Below, piece after piece: positions 36,107-44,800 of a stretch of 64,000 nucleotides of DNA. Numbering within the stretch: position 1 is the stretch's first letter; each line of letters opens with the position of its first letter. The notes below the pieces were generated by a model. The model was not told the DNA's origin, made no database searches, and worked only from the letters and a program-made list of their open reading frames with translations. The position numbers and the translations under genes were made by a program. This stretch comes from Streptomyces hygroscopicus subsp. hygroscopicus (GTDB lineage Bacteria > Actinomycetota > Actinomycetes > Streptomycetales > Streptomycetaceae), in NCBI RefSeq assembly GCF_030269125.1, contig NZ_BSSM01000004.1:186001-250000 (forward strand), read 5' to 3'.

Positions 36107-37360
36107 GTGGTGGCCGTGGCGGACGGATCCGTGGTCGCGGACGTCGTCGTGGTGGGCGCCGGTGTCGCCGGGCTGGCGTGTGCCCACGACCTGGCCGTCG
36201 CCGGGCTCGGCGTCACGGTGCTGGAGGCGGACGACGCGGTGGGCGGGCGGATGCGGACCGACCGCCTGGACGGCTTCACGGTGGACTGCGGTTTCCAGGT
36301 CGTCAACCCCGCCTACCCGCAGCTGCGCCGCCGTCTGCCCGCGCGCTTCGTCGACCCGCGCCCCTTCCTGCCGGGCGTCCTGGTGCACACCGGTGACCGG
36401 CGCGTCCTGCTGGCCGACCCGCGCCGCCGCCCCGACGCGGTGGCTTCGCCGCTGTCCGGCCGGCTCGCCCGGCCGCGCGACCTGGCGGCGCTGGCCGCGC
36501 TCGGCGCCCGCGACGCGCTCGCCCCGGCCCGGACCCTCAAGCGCGCGGCCGAGCGCACCACCCGTGCCGCCCTGGCCGACGCGGGCTTCTGCGACGCGTT
36601 CGTGGAGGACTTCTTCCGGCCGTTTCTCTCCGGGGTCTTCCTGGAGGACTCGCTGGAGACGTCCAGCCGGGTGTTCCACCTCGTGTGGCGCAGCATGCTG
36701 CGCGGTGCCCTGTGCCTGCCTGCCTTCGGTGTGCAGTCCGTCCCGCGCGCCCTGGCCGCGGCCCTGCCCGAGGGCACCGTCCGGCTCGGCACACCGGTGT
36801 CACGGCTCGCCGACCGGGGCGTGCTCACGGCGGACGGTACGGAGCTGCCGGCGCGCGCCGTCGTGGTGGCGACCGGTGCCGGTGCCGCCGCACGGATGCT
36901 GCCCGGCCTGGACGTGCCCGCCCACCGCACGGTCACCACCTACTACCACGTCGCCCCTCGCTCCCCCCTCGGGCAGCCGGTCCTGCTGGTCGACAGCCGC
37001 CGCCGCGTGCTGAACACCTGCGTGCTCAGCGATGTCGCGCCCGAGTACGCCCCGCGCGGCAGTGCCCTCGTCGCCACCTCGGTGCTGGGCGACGACACCG
37101 AGCCCGAGCGGTCGGCCGTGGTCGCGGCCCTGTGCGAGATGTACGCCACCGACGCCACCGCCTGGGACCTGCTGGTCGCGCGCACCGTCGAGGGCGCGCT
37201 GCCCGCCATGCCGCCGCCCTGGCCGCTCACCCGGACCTCCCGCACCGGGCCGGGCCACTACGTCTGCGGGGATCACCGGGGAACGGGTTCCGTCCAAGGC
37301 GCCCTCGCCTCCGGCGCGCGGGCGGCCCGGGAGGTGTCGCGGGACCTCGGCGGAAAGTGA
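36107..37360 (+). CDS. FAD/NAD(P)-dependent oxidoreductase, phytoene-desaturase/amine-oxidase fold
   Basis: 417-aa flavoprotein. The dinucleotide-binding motif VVVGAGVAGLACAHDL and VLEADDAVGGRMRTD are near the N-terminus; the C-terminus has the FAD-contact GHYVCGDHRGTGSVQGALASGARAA. The fold is that of carotenoid desaturases and amine oxidases, but no carotenoid synthesis genes are present. Start is uncertain: GTG at 36107 with GAGGAG upstream fits best; the frame remains open far upstream with no homology. Divergent from the photolyase operon, thus probably light-induced with it. Substrate unknown. Confidence 0.87.
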   Translation: MVAVADGSVVADVVVVGAGVAGLACAHDLAVAGLGVTVLEADDAVGGRMRTDRLDGFTVDCGFQVVNPAYPQLRRRLPARFVDPRPFLPGVLVHTGDRRVLLADPRRRPDAVASPLSGRLARPRDLAALAALGARDALAPARTLKRAAERTTRAALADAGFCDAFVEDFFRPFLSGVFLEDSLETSSRVFHLVWRSMLRGALCLPAFGVQSVPRALAAALPEGTVRLGTPVSRLADRGVLTADGTELPARAVVVATGAGAAARMLPGLDVPAHRTVTTYYHVAPRSPLGQPVLLVDSRRRVLNTCVLSDVAPEYAPRGSALVATSVLGDDTEPERSAVVAALCEMYATDATAWDLLVARTVEGALPAMPPPWPLTRTSRTGPGHYVCGDHRGTGSVQGALASGARAAREVSRDLGGK

Positions 37361-37573
37361 CCGCGGCGCGGCCGTCGCCCCTTTGCGGCCTGCCGTCCCG
37401 GCGAGCCGGTGACCGGGCGCACCACGGACGGACTGCCCGCGCCGACGGACGTCACCCTGCCGGTCACCTTGTGCGGAGAGGGAATTGCCGGTAACCCTGA
37501 CGCTGCGCATGCTCCACGCCATCCCCGAACCCGTACGGTTCCCCGTCTGCTCCTCTTCCACCACGGGACACGC

Positions 37574-37935
37574 ATGGATCAGACCACCGCCCCGGGTCCG
37601 CCCGAAACCGCGCCGCCCCCGCGCCCCGGGAGCGGCGCGCGGCGCCGGAAGCGGGGACACGGCAGGTGCCGGGTCCGGGCTGCCCCGCACGGTACGGATC
37701 GGCTACGGGCTCACCGGCCACCGGCCACCGGCACCTTCGGCACCGTTCCGGGGCTGACCCTGCTGTACTGCCTGACCGACGTACTCGCCGTTCCGGCGGT
37801 GGTGGCCGGCGCCGCGGTCTTCGTGCCCAGGGCGTGGGACGTGGTGATCAACCCGCTGGTGGGCGCCGCCGAGGACCGCAGCCGTCGTTCCCCCGACGCC
37901 GGCGAGGAGGTGGCGCAGCCGCCGGTGGCCCGCGC
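37574..37935 (+). pseudogene. Truncated sugar/cation symporter (GPH-type MFS) remnant
   Basis: Only the N-terminal part of a GPH/MelB-like transporter is left. One frame gives LPRTVRIGYGLTG (37682-37722); the next frame gives GTFGTVPGLTLLYCLTDVLAVPAVVAGAAVFVPRAWDVVINPLVG (37731-37865), the first helices of this family, followed by EDRSRR and then unrelated, basic sequence. Family members have about 12 helices and 450 aa. A frameshift and loss of the 3' two thirds make it non-functional. The start ATG at 37574 is uncertain. Confidence 0.65.
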
Positions 37936-38109
37936 CGGGATCACCGCCGGGACGAGCCTGCTGCCGGCCCTGCTTTCCCGCGTCGCCCTCCGGTTGCTCC
38001 GCCGCCACCGCCGGGAGTCCGAGGCCGGCGCAGCCGTCCCCGGCGCCGGTCCCGATGCCCTTCGTGCGCGGAGACGGAAACCGTGCACCGAGACAGAGAG
38101 GAACTGACC

Positions 38110-39615
38110 GTGCCAAGTGAGTCCGCGGCCGAGCCGACCGCCTCCGCCCGGCGCCCCGCGTCCGTGCTGCCCGCGGGCCGCCCCGCCGACCAACTGCTGG
38201 CCGAGCTGCGGGGCCTGCGGGCCGCGGACGCACCGACCCGGGGCGGCCGGACTTTCGCCTACGTCTACGACGCCGGCCTGCCCGGCGTGGACGAGCTGAC
38301 CGCCGCCGCCTACGGCGTGTTCGCCACGGTCAACGGCCTGGACCCGACGGTCTTCCCGAGCGTGGCCCGGCTGGAGAACGACGTGGTGGGCGCGGTGTCC
38401 TCGGTCCTGGGAGTGCCCGGCGCGCAGGGCAGTTTCACCAGCGGCGGCACCGAGTCGATCCTGCTGGCCGTCAAGACCGCCCGGGATCACGCCCGAGCCG
38501 TGCGCGGGGTGACCCGGCCGCAGATGGTGCTGCCGTCGACGGCACACGCGGCCTTCCACAAGGCGGCCCACTACCTGGGCGTGGAGACGGTGGTGGTCCC
38601 GGTCGACCCGCTGACGTTCCGGGCCGACGCGCCGGCCGTGGCGGAGTCGGTCACCGACCGGACCGCCCTGGTGGTCGCGTCGGCCCCGTCGTACGCGCAC
38701 GGGGTGCTGGATCCCGTGGCCGAGATCGCCGCGGCCGCCGCGCAGCGGGATGTGCTGTGTCACGTCGACGCGTGCGTCGGCGGCTGGTTCCTGCCGTTCC
38801 TCGCCCTGACGGGCCGCCCGGTCGAACCGTTCGGCCTCTCGGTTCCGGGCGTCACCTCGATCTCGGTGGACCTGCACAAGTACGGCTACGCCGACAAGGG
38901 TGCCTCGGTCGTCCTGTACCGGGACGCCGAGCTGCGGCGCCACCAGTACTTCGCGCATGCGGGCTGGCCCGGCTACCCGGTGGTCAACCCCACGGCGCAG
39001 GGCACCAAGTCCGGGGGGCTGCTGGCGCAGGCGTGGGCGGTGCTGCACCACCTCGGCCACGACGGGTACACCGCCCTCGCCCGCCGCGTGGCGCTGGCCG
39101 CCGACCGGCTGCTGCCCGGCCTGCGGGCGCTCGACGGCGTCCGGGTGCTCGGCGACCCGGCGGGCAGCCTGGTCGCGTTCACCGTGCACGGCCCCGCCGG
39201 CACGCCCGATCCGGGGCTGGTGCTGCACGTGGCGGACGAGATGCGGGAGCGCGGCTGGTACCTCCAGCCGCAGCTGTCCTGCGGCGGCCTCCCGCCGAAC
39301 CTGCACCTGACGCTGACCCCGGCGACCAGCGACCGCGTCGGACCCCTGCTGGCGGACCTGGCCGAGTCGGTGGCGGCGGCGCGGGCGTGCGAGCCGGTGA
39401 CCGTGGACCCGGCGCTGACCGCACTGGCCGCCACGCTCGACCCCGACACCCTCACACCCGAGGACGTGGCGGGGTTCCTCGCCCTTGCCGGGCTGGACGG
39501 CGAACAGGGCCTGCCGTCGCGGACGGCACCGGTGCTGGCCCTGTTGGACGCCCTGCCGTCCCGGCTGAAGGAGCGGATGCTGACGGAGTTCATCGGGTCG
39601 CTCTTCCGTGTCTGA
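38110..39615 (+). CDS. PLP-dependent decarboxylase/sphingosine-1-phosphate-lyase-like enzyme
   Basis: 501-aa pyridoxal-phosphate enzyme of the fold-type I group II decarboxylase family. PLP-binding Lys257 lies in SVDLHKYGYADKGASVVLYR, the form seen in sphingosine-phosphate lyase and related aminotransferase-V-like proteins; GSFTSGGTESILLAVK and HVDACVGGWFLPF complete the active site. It lacks any membrane anchor, unlike eukaryotic lyases. GTG at 38110 with GAGAGGAA upstream. It stands before the conflict system genes with a 123-bp gap. The substrate could be an amino acid or a long-chain base phosphate; not determinable here. Confidence 0.9.
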   Translation: MPSESAAEPTASARRPASVLPAGRPADQLLAELRGLRAADAPTRGGRTFAYVYDAGLPGVDELTAAAYGVFATVNGLDPTVFPSVARLENDVVGAVSSVLGVPGAQGSFTSGGTESILLAVKTARDHARAVRGVTRPQMVLPSTAHAAFHKAAHYLGVETVVVPVDPLTFRADAPAVAESVTDRTALVVASAPSYAHGVLDPVAEIAAAAAQRDVLCHVDACVGGWFLPFLALTGRPVEPFGLSVPGVTSISVDLHKYGYADKGASVVLYRDAELRRHQYFAHAGWPGYPVVNPTAQGTKSGGLLAQAWAVLHHLGHDGYTALARRVALAADRLLPGLRALDGVRVLGDPAGSLVAFTVHGPAGTPDPGLVLHVADEMRERGWYLQPQLSCGGLPPNLHLTLTPATSDRVGPLLADLAESVAAARACEPVTVDPALTALAATLDPDTLTPEDVAGFLALAGLDGEQGLPSRTAPVLALLDALPSRLKERMLTEFIGSLFRV

Positions 39616-39700
39616 CCCGCCCACGGCGCGCGCACGGATCGGCGCGCCCCCCGGCACCCGGCCGATTTCGCCCCCGACGCCCCCGTGTTTCTCCGATCGG

Positions 39701-39730
39701 TTGATTCACCCCTCCGTCTGCCGCCATGCT
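39701..39730 (+). promoter_or_regulatory. Possible leaderless promoter of the conflict-system operon
   Basis: TTGATT (39701-39706) and CATGCT (39725-39730) are 18 bp apart, and the -10 ends eight nt before the ATG at 39739. Since only GAGG directly touches the start and no normal ribosome site exists, a leaderless transcript is plausible. Confidence 0.35.
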
Positions 39731-39738
39731 GTCGAGGC

Positions 39739-41433
39739 ATGGGGGAGACGACACCGGCGCCCGTCGGCGCCGACACCGGGGTACGGGTGGTCTTCCATCT
39801 CTTCGCCGCGTCGGACCGCGAGGAGACGGATGCCGCGAGGGATGTGCTCGGCCGGGCCGGTGTCCCGTACGCGGAATTACGCCCGCCGGGCGCCCACGCC
39901 CCCGGCGACGACGTCCTCACCGGTACCGCGACCTCCGCCGCCCTCACGGACGTCGTCGCCGCACTCCGTCACCGCTTCCGGTACGGCATCGCCGTACGCG
40001 TCGCCGGGCCGTCCGATGTCGTCGTGCGGTCGGACCCCCGTGTCGAGCAGGGGCGGATCGTGATCCGCAAACCGCGCCGCGACGTGCCCGTACGGGACGC
40101 CGGAGCCCTGTGCTCCGCCCTCAACGGCCTGCTCGCCCAAGAAGCACCGGACCCGGATCCCTTCCCCTACCCGTCCAGCATCATGTTCCGCGGCCACCAG
40201 AGCGCCGAGCTCGCCGCCGAGGCCACCCGGCTCGCCCGTGTCTTCACCGACCCGGACTTCGTCATCGGCGCCGACCCCACCGGCGGACTGCTCGACAACC
40301 CGGAGAAGCTGGCCGACGTGTCCCGCAGGCCCCGCAGACTGCTCGACCTGCTGCTGCTCGCCCACGCCTTCGCCCGTACCGACGACGGCGATCACCGCGT
40401 GCGCGACCTGCGCGTACCCGGCATGGACGAGGTCCGACGGATAGCCTCCACCGTCGAGGTCTTCGTCCAGCCGTCCACCGACCCGCAGTCCCGGGTGCTG
40501 ACCCGCCCCCTCGCCGACGGCCGGCAGGGCTTCGTCATCGGACTGCCGCCGCAGGCCAGTGAGTTGATGGCCAACCTCTCCTGGGCCCTGCCCACCCTCT
40601 TCGCCCGCCCGGGGGCAGCGGCGTCCGGCACTGCCGACCCCGGCCCCTCCACGGCCGACCGCGATCGCACGTGGGCCGACGTCGACACCACCGTCGCCTC
40701 GTACCTTCGCTCCTGGCGACCCCCGCGCGCCGCCGTGCTGCTCCCGCCCCGGCCGCTCATCCCGATGGCCATGCCGGAGGGCGAGAGGCCCTACGGCTCC
40801 GGCGACCCCTACGTGGTCTTCGACGCGTGCGCGCTCTTCCTCATCGCCCGTGAACTCACCCCGATCCTCACGGGCAGGCTCGGCCCCGGGGCCGCCGAGC
40901 CGCCCCTGGTGCCGTTCACCGCGGGGCTGCCCCGGGAGGTGCGCCTGGAGACCCAGGCGGACTGCGCGGCGTACGTCCACACGATGAACGCGCTGATCCT
41001 GGGGGCCGGCGAGGACGGCCCCTTCGTACCCGACTTCGACAACATCCGGCGCCACTTCCACCACGGGCGGCCGAGCCGGTTCGGCCGGACACGAAGGCTG
41101 GAGGAGCAGGCACGGTACGAGGCGGAAGTGGTGCTGGCCTGCATGAACCGCACGACCGAGGCCGTGCTCAGCTACTACGCCGTCGTGGACATGTTCGCCG
41201 CGCTCGCCCGCGCCCGCCGCGACGGCGCCCTCGCCCGCCGCCTGGAGGCGGTCGGCGACCGGCGCGAGACGGTGTGCCGCTACATGCTGTGGGTCAAGGA
41301 GCACGGACTGCCCGAGGCCTGGGGGCTGCGCACCCGGCTGCCGGGGGAGGAGGACGGGTGGGAACGCGTGCGGGAGTACGTCCGTCATGTGCAGCGGCAC
41401 CTGGTTCCCACGCTGGTCGGTCCTTCCGACTGA
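39739..41433 (+). CDS. Conflict-system companion protein of unknown family
   Basis: 564-aa soluble protein with no signal peptide or membrane helix, and no family that I recognise. The N-terminal 130 residues start VRVVFHLFAASDREETDAARDV and look like an alpha/beta module; the middle has FRGHQSAELAAEATRLARVF and a basic PRRLLDLLLLAHAF helix; the C-terminal half is helical (YEAEVVLACMNRTTEAVLSYYAVVD). A two-domain plan like that of companion proteins in caspase/TPR conflict systems is conceivable but not shown. It is followed after 53 bp by the Trypco2-like gene. One TTA leucine codon occurs at 39877-39879 (residue 47). Start at ATG 39739; a GTG at 39685 is the alternative. Confidence 0.8.
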   Translation: MGETTPAPVGADTGVRVVFHLFAASDREETDAARDVLGRAGVPYAELRPPGAHAPGDDVLTGTATSAALTDVVAALRHRFRYGIAVRVAGPSDVVVRSDPRVEQGRIVIRKPRRDVPVRDAGALCSALNGLLAQEAPDPDPFPYPSSIMFRGHQSAELAAEATRLARVFTDPDFVIGADPTGGLLDNPEKLADVSRRPRRLLDLLLLAHAFARTDDGDHRVRDLRVPGMDEVRRIASTVEVFVQPSTDPQSRVLTRPLADGRQGFVIGLPPQASELMANLSWALPTLFARPGAAASGTADPGPSTADRDRTWADVDTTVASYLRSWRPPRAAVLLPPRPLIPMAMPEGERPYGSGDPYVVFDACALFLIARELTPILTGRLGPGAAEPPLVPFTAGLPREVRLETQADCAAYVHTMNALILGAGEDGPFVPDFDNIRRHFHHGRPSRFGRTRRLEEQARYEAEVVLACMNRTTEAVLSYYAVVDMFAALARARRDGALARRLEAVGDRRETVCRYMLWVKEHGLPEAWGLRTRLPGEEDGWERVREYVRHVQRHLVPTLVGPSD

Positions 41434-41486
41434 CCGCTTCCGCCGTCGCGGGGACAGCGGCCCCGGTACGTCGCTACGGTGGCCCC

Positions 41487-41816
41487 ATGAACGACATCAC
41501 CGTCGGCGAAGCCATCGACCACCTTCGCGCCGAACTGACCGCCGCCCGCGAGCGCGCCGCGAACTCCGGTGTCCGCTTCGAACTCGGTGACATCTCCCTG
41601 GAGTTCACGGTCGAGCTGCGCCGGGAGCGGAGCGGGAAGGGTTCGATCAAGGCGTGGGTCGTGTCCGGGGAGCTGGGGGCCGCGAGGTCCGAGACCGCCG
41701 TCCACAAGCTGGCGTTCACCTTGCGCGCCGTGGACCAGGACGGCGAGGGCATCCGCATCGGCAACAGCGCGGCTCCGACGGGCGGTCTGGCCGGCGGGGG
41801 CGGGCTGGTCCGGTAA
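41487..41816 (+). CDS. Trypco2-type (trypsin co-occurring) small protein
   Basis: 109-aa protein with the pattern of the trypsin-co-occurring domain 2: ITVGEAIDHLRAELTAARE, VRFELGDISLEFTVEL, IKAWVVSGELG, then HKLAFTLRAVDQDG and a glycine-rich tail. This small domain is found in operons with trypsin-like or other effector proteins and NTPases and is thought to act as a signal-recognising or adaptor partner. ATG at 41487; the CTACGGT six nt before it resembles a -10 of a leaderless gene. It sits between the unknown 564-aa protein and the protease-NTPase gene, all in one direction. Confidence 0.87.
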   Translation: MNDITVGEAIDHLRAELTAARERAANSGVRFELGDISLEFTVELRRERSGKGSIKAWVVSGELGAARSETAVHKLAFTLRAVDQDGEGIRIGNSAAPTGGLAGGGGLVR

Positions 41817-41874
41817 CTCGCCGGGGGTGCGCGGCAGACCCGCGGCGGGCGTACGAAGCTGAACGGGGGCACAG

Positions 41875-44800
41875 TTGGAACTCAGTCGGATTGTCGCGGT
41901 CCTGCTGCCGGGTGCGGAGCAGGGATACGGCGGCAACGGGACCGGCTATCTCCTCGGCAGGCGACTGGTACTGACGGCTCGCCACGTCCTCGACGGACGG
42001 ACCACCTGCGACGTGCAGGTGCCCGGCGGCCGCGCCGTGCCCTGCACCGTCCTGTGGCGCGGCGCCGCTCACGTCGACGCGGCCCTGCTCCTCGCCGAGA
42101 CGGACGTCCAGGAGCAGGTCGCACCGGTCCGCTGGGGTCGGCTCGTCACCGCCCGGCACCAGCCCTGCGACGTCGCCGGCTATCCCCAGGCCGGGCGCCG
42201 GGCCGACGGCGGCCTCGACCTCCAGCAGCCGCGTGCCACCCTCGTCCCCGGCACCGGAGCCCTGTCCCACCGCTACACCGTGGAACTCGCCAGCGCGCCG
42301 CCCGCCGATCCCGCCCGGCGCGCACCCTCGCCGTGGAGCGGCCAGTCCGGCGCGGCCCTCTTCAGCGGCGGGCTGCTGACCGGTGTCGTCGTGACCGACG
42401 TCAGCGGCTGGGGGCTGCCGCGCTGGGAGGCCGTACCGGTGTACGCGCTTCTGGCCGACGCGCGGTTCACGGACCTGGTCACCCGGCACACCGCCGCCGC
42501 GCCCGTGTGGGAGCCGGTAGACCTCCAGAGCCTTGTCGCGCCCGCCGCGGACTGGCGGGTCCGCTCCCCGGCGACCCTGCTGGACCAGCGCGCGGAGGTG
42601 GTCCGCTTCCACGGCCGCGAGCACCTGCTCACGGAGCTGATCGACGACTGGTGCGACGGTGACGGCGTACGGCTCGCCGTCCTCACCGGGCCCGGCGGGG
42701 CCGGCAAATCGCGGCTCGCCCGAGAACTGTGCACCCGACTGCGTGACCGGCACGGCTGGGTCCCCGGCTGGCTGGACGAGCGCGGCCCGGCCGAGCAGCT
42801 CGACGTGCTCGCCGAGGTGGACCGCCCACTGATCCTGGTCGCCGACTACGCCGAGCTGCGGATCGCCCAGCTGACCGCCCTGCTCACCGTGCTGGACCGC
42901 CGGCCCGACGGCCGCCCCCCGGTACGGCTGCTGCTCACGGCGCGGGCGAAGGGCGAGACCACGGGCGGCTGGTGGGACCAGCTCAGGACCCGCACGCGCG
43001 AGACGAGGAACCTGACCTACGACGCCCTGCACCACGAACTGCCCCCGCTGACGGAGTTACCGGACCGCGAGGCGCACTACCGTGACGCACTCGCCGATCT
43101 CGCCCGGCGCCTCCCCGAGGCACTGCCCCGGGTGCTCAGGGACGTCACGGGTGACTGGACGGGACGCGTCGCCCTCGTCGCCCCGCGCGATGTGAGCGCC
43201 CCCGAGTACGGCTCCGCCCTCACCCTGCACATGACCGCGCTCACCGACCTCCTCGCCACGCACCCCGCGACCCGCCCGGACGACACCGGCCTGCGGGTCG
43301 AGGAGCAACTCCTCCTGCACGAGCGCGCGTACTGGGAGGACAGCGCCGCCGGCCGTCCGCGGCTGGCGGAGGCGGGCCCCGTACCCCTGGCCGACGCGGT
43401 CGGCACCGCGGTCCTCACCGCGGGCGCCGAACCCGCCCTGGCAGCACCGCTGTTGCGTTCCTCACCGGGCTTCCGGACCGCGGACGCCCCGACCGTGGAC
43501 CAGGGCACGGCCTGGCTCGCCGAGATGTACCCCGCCCCGGGCGACAGCTGCTGGGGGGCCCTCCAGCCGGATCGCCTGGGGGAGTACCACGTGGGGGACC
43601 GGACGCGGGCGGACACGGACCTGGTGACGCTGCCCTTGCTGACGCTGGCGAGGGCGGGGACGGCGCCGTGGCGGTCCGGAGCCGGGGGACCGGCGTCCGC
43701 CGGGGAGCCCGAGTCGTACTCCGGGTCGCGCTCGCCCGGCCCCGACCGTCCGGCGCCGGCGGACGTCCGCACCCGAGAGCCGGCGTCGGCAGGCAGCCCC
43801 GGGCCGTTTCCCACCCGCACCGGACAGCCGCCGACGGCCGGGGCCCCGCCGTCCCCCTCCACCGCCCGCACACTTCTCGCCGCCCTCGTCACCCTCTCCC
43901 GCGTGACCGGGATCCCCCGCCACTGGGACCCGGTCGCCCGCGCCCTGGACGAAGCCCTCGCCCGGGAACCGGCGCTCGCCGGCACCGTCATGGAGGCCGC
44001 CACCCTCACCGAGTCGCCCGAGCCCCTCCTCGACGCCCTGCACCGGCTCACCGACGCACCCGACACCGACCCCGAGCTGCTGCTGGAGTTGCTCGACCGG
44101 CTGGGCGCGGGGCGAAGCCGGGTGCTCGCCGGATGGGCCACGCGCACCGCCGCCACGGCCGCGCGGGGGCTTCCGCCGGTCCTGCGGGCCGCCGCGCTCG
44201 TGCACGAGGCGGGGTGGCGGCAGGCCGCCGGGGACCACGTGACGGCCCTGCGCCGATGTGAAGAGGCGCTGCGGCTCTACGACTCCGGGGAGGCCGAGGC
44301 CACCCCGGCCGCACGGTTCGCCGCGCTGCTGACCACGGCCCGCTCGCACCGCTGGACCGCCGAGTTCGACGCGGCCCTGGCCGCGCTGGGCCTGGCCGCC
44401 GGCCTGGTCGACGCGCTCGCCCCGGCCGAGCAGACCCTCGCCGAGGCCGAGATCCTCGGCGAGCGTGCCCGTGTCCTCGTCGGCGGCGGTGACGACGACG
44501 CCGCGCGCTCCCTCCAGGAGCAACGCGTCACCATTCTCGACTCCCTTGCCGACGGCGGCGATCCCGTCGTACTCGAACGCCTCGCGGACGCCGAGGCCGA
44601 ACTCGCGCACACCCTCAACCGCAAAGGCGAGTTCCGCGCCGCCGCCCAGGTGCTGTCCGAGTCCACCGTGCGGGGCCTCAGGCAGATGGCCGAGGAGCGG
44701 CCCGACGCCCTCGGCCACGACGCCATGGGCAGTCTCGTCGGCCGTGCCAACCGGCTGCGGGCACTGGGCCGGTCGGAGGAGGCACTCGACGTCCTGCGCG

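Noticed and set aside
39685..39738. Longer N-terminus (GTG 39685) for the 564-aa protein
   Set aside because: The extra 18 residues overlap the best promoter hexamers and are not protein-like; the ATG at 39739 is preferred though not proven.
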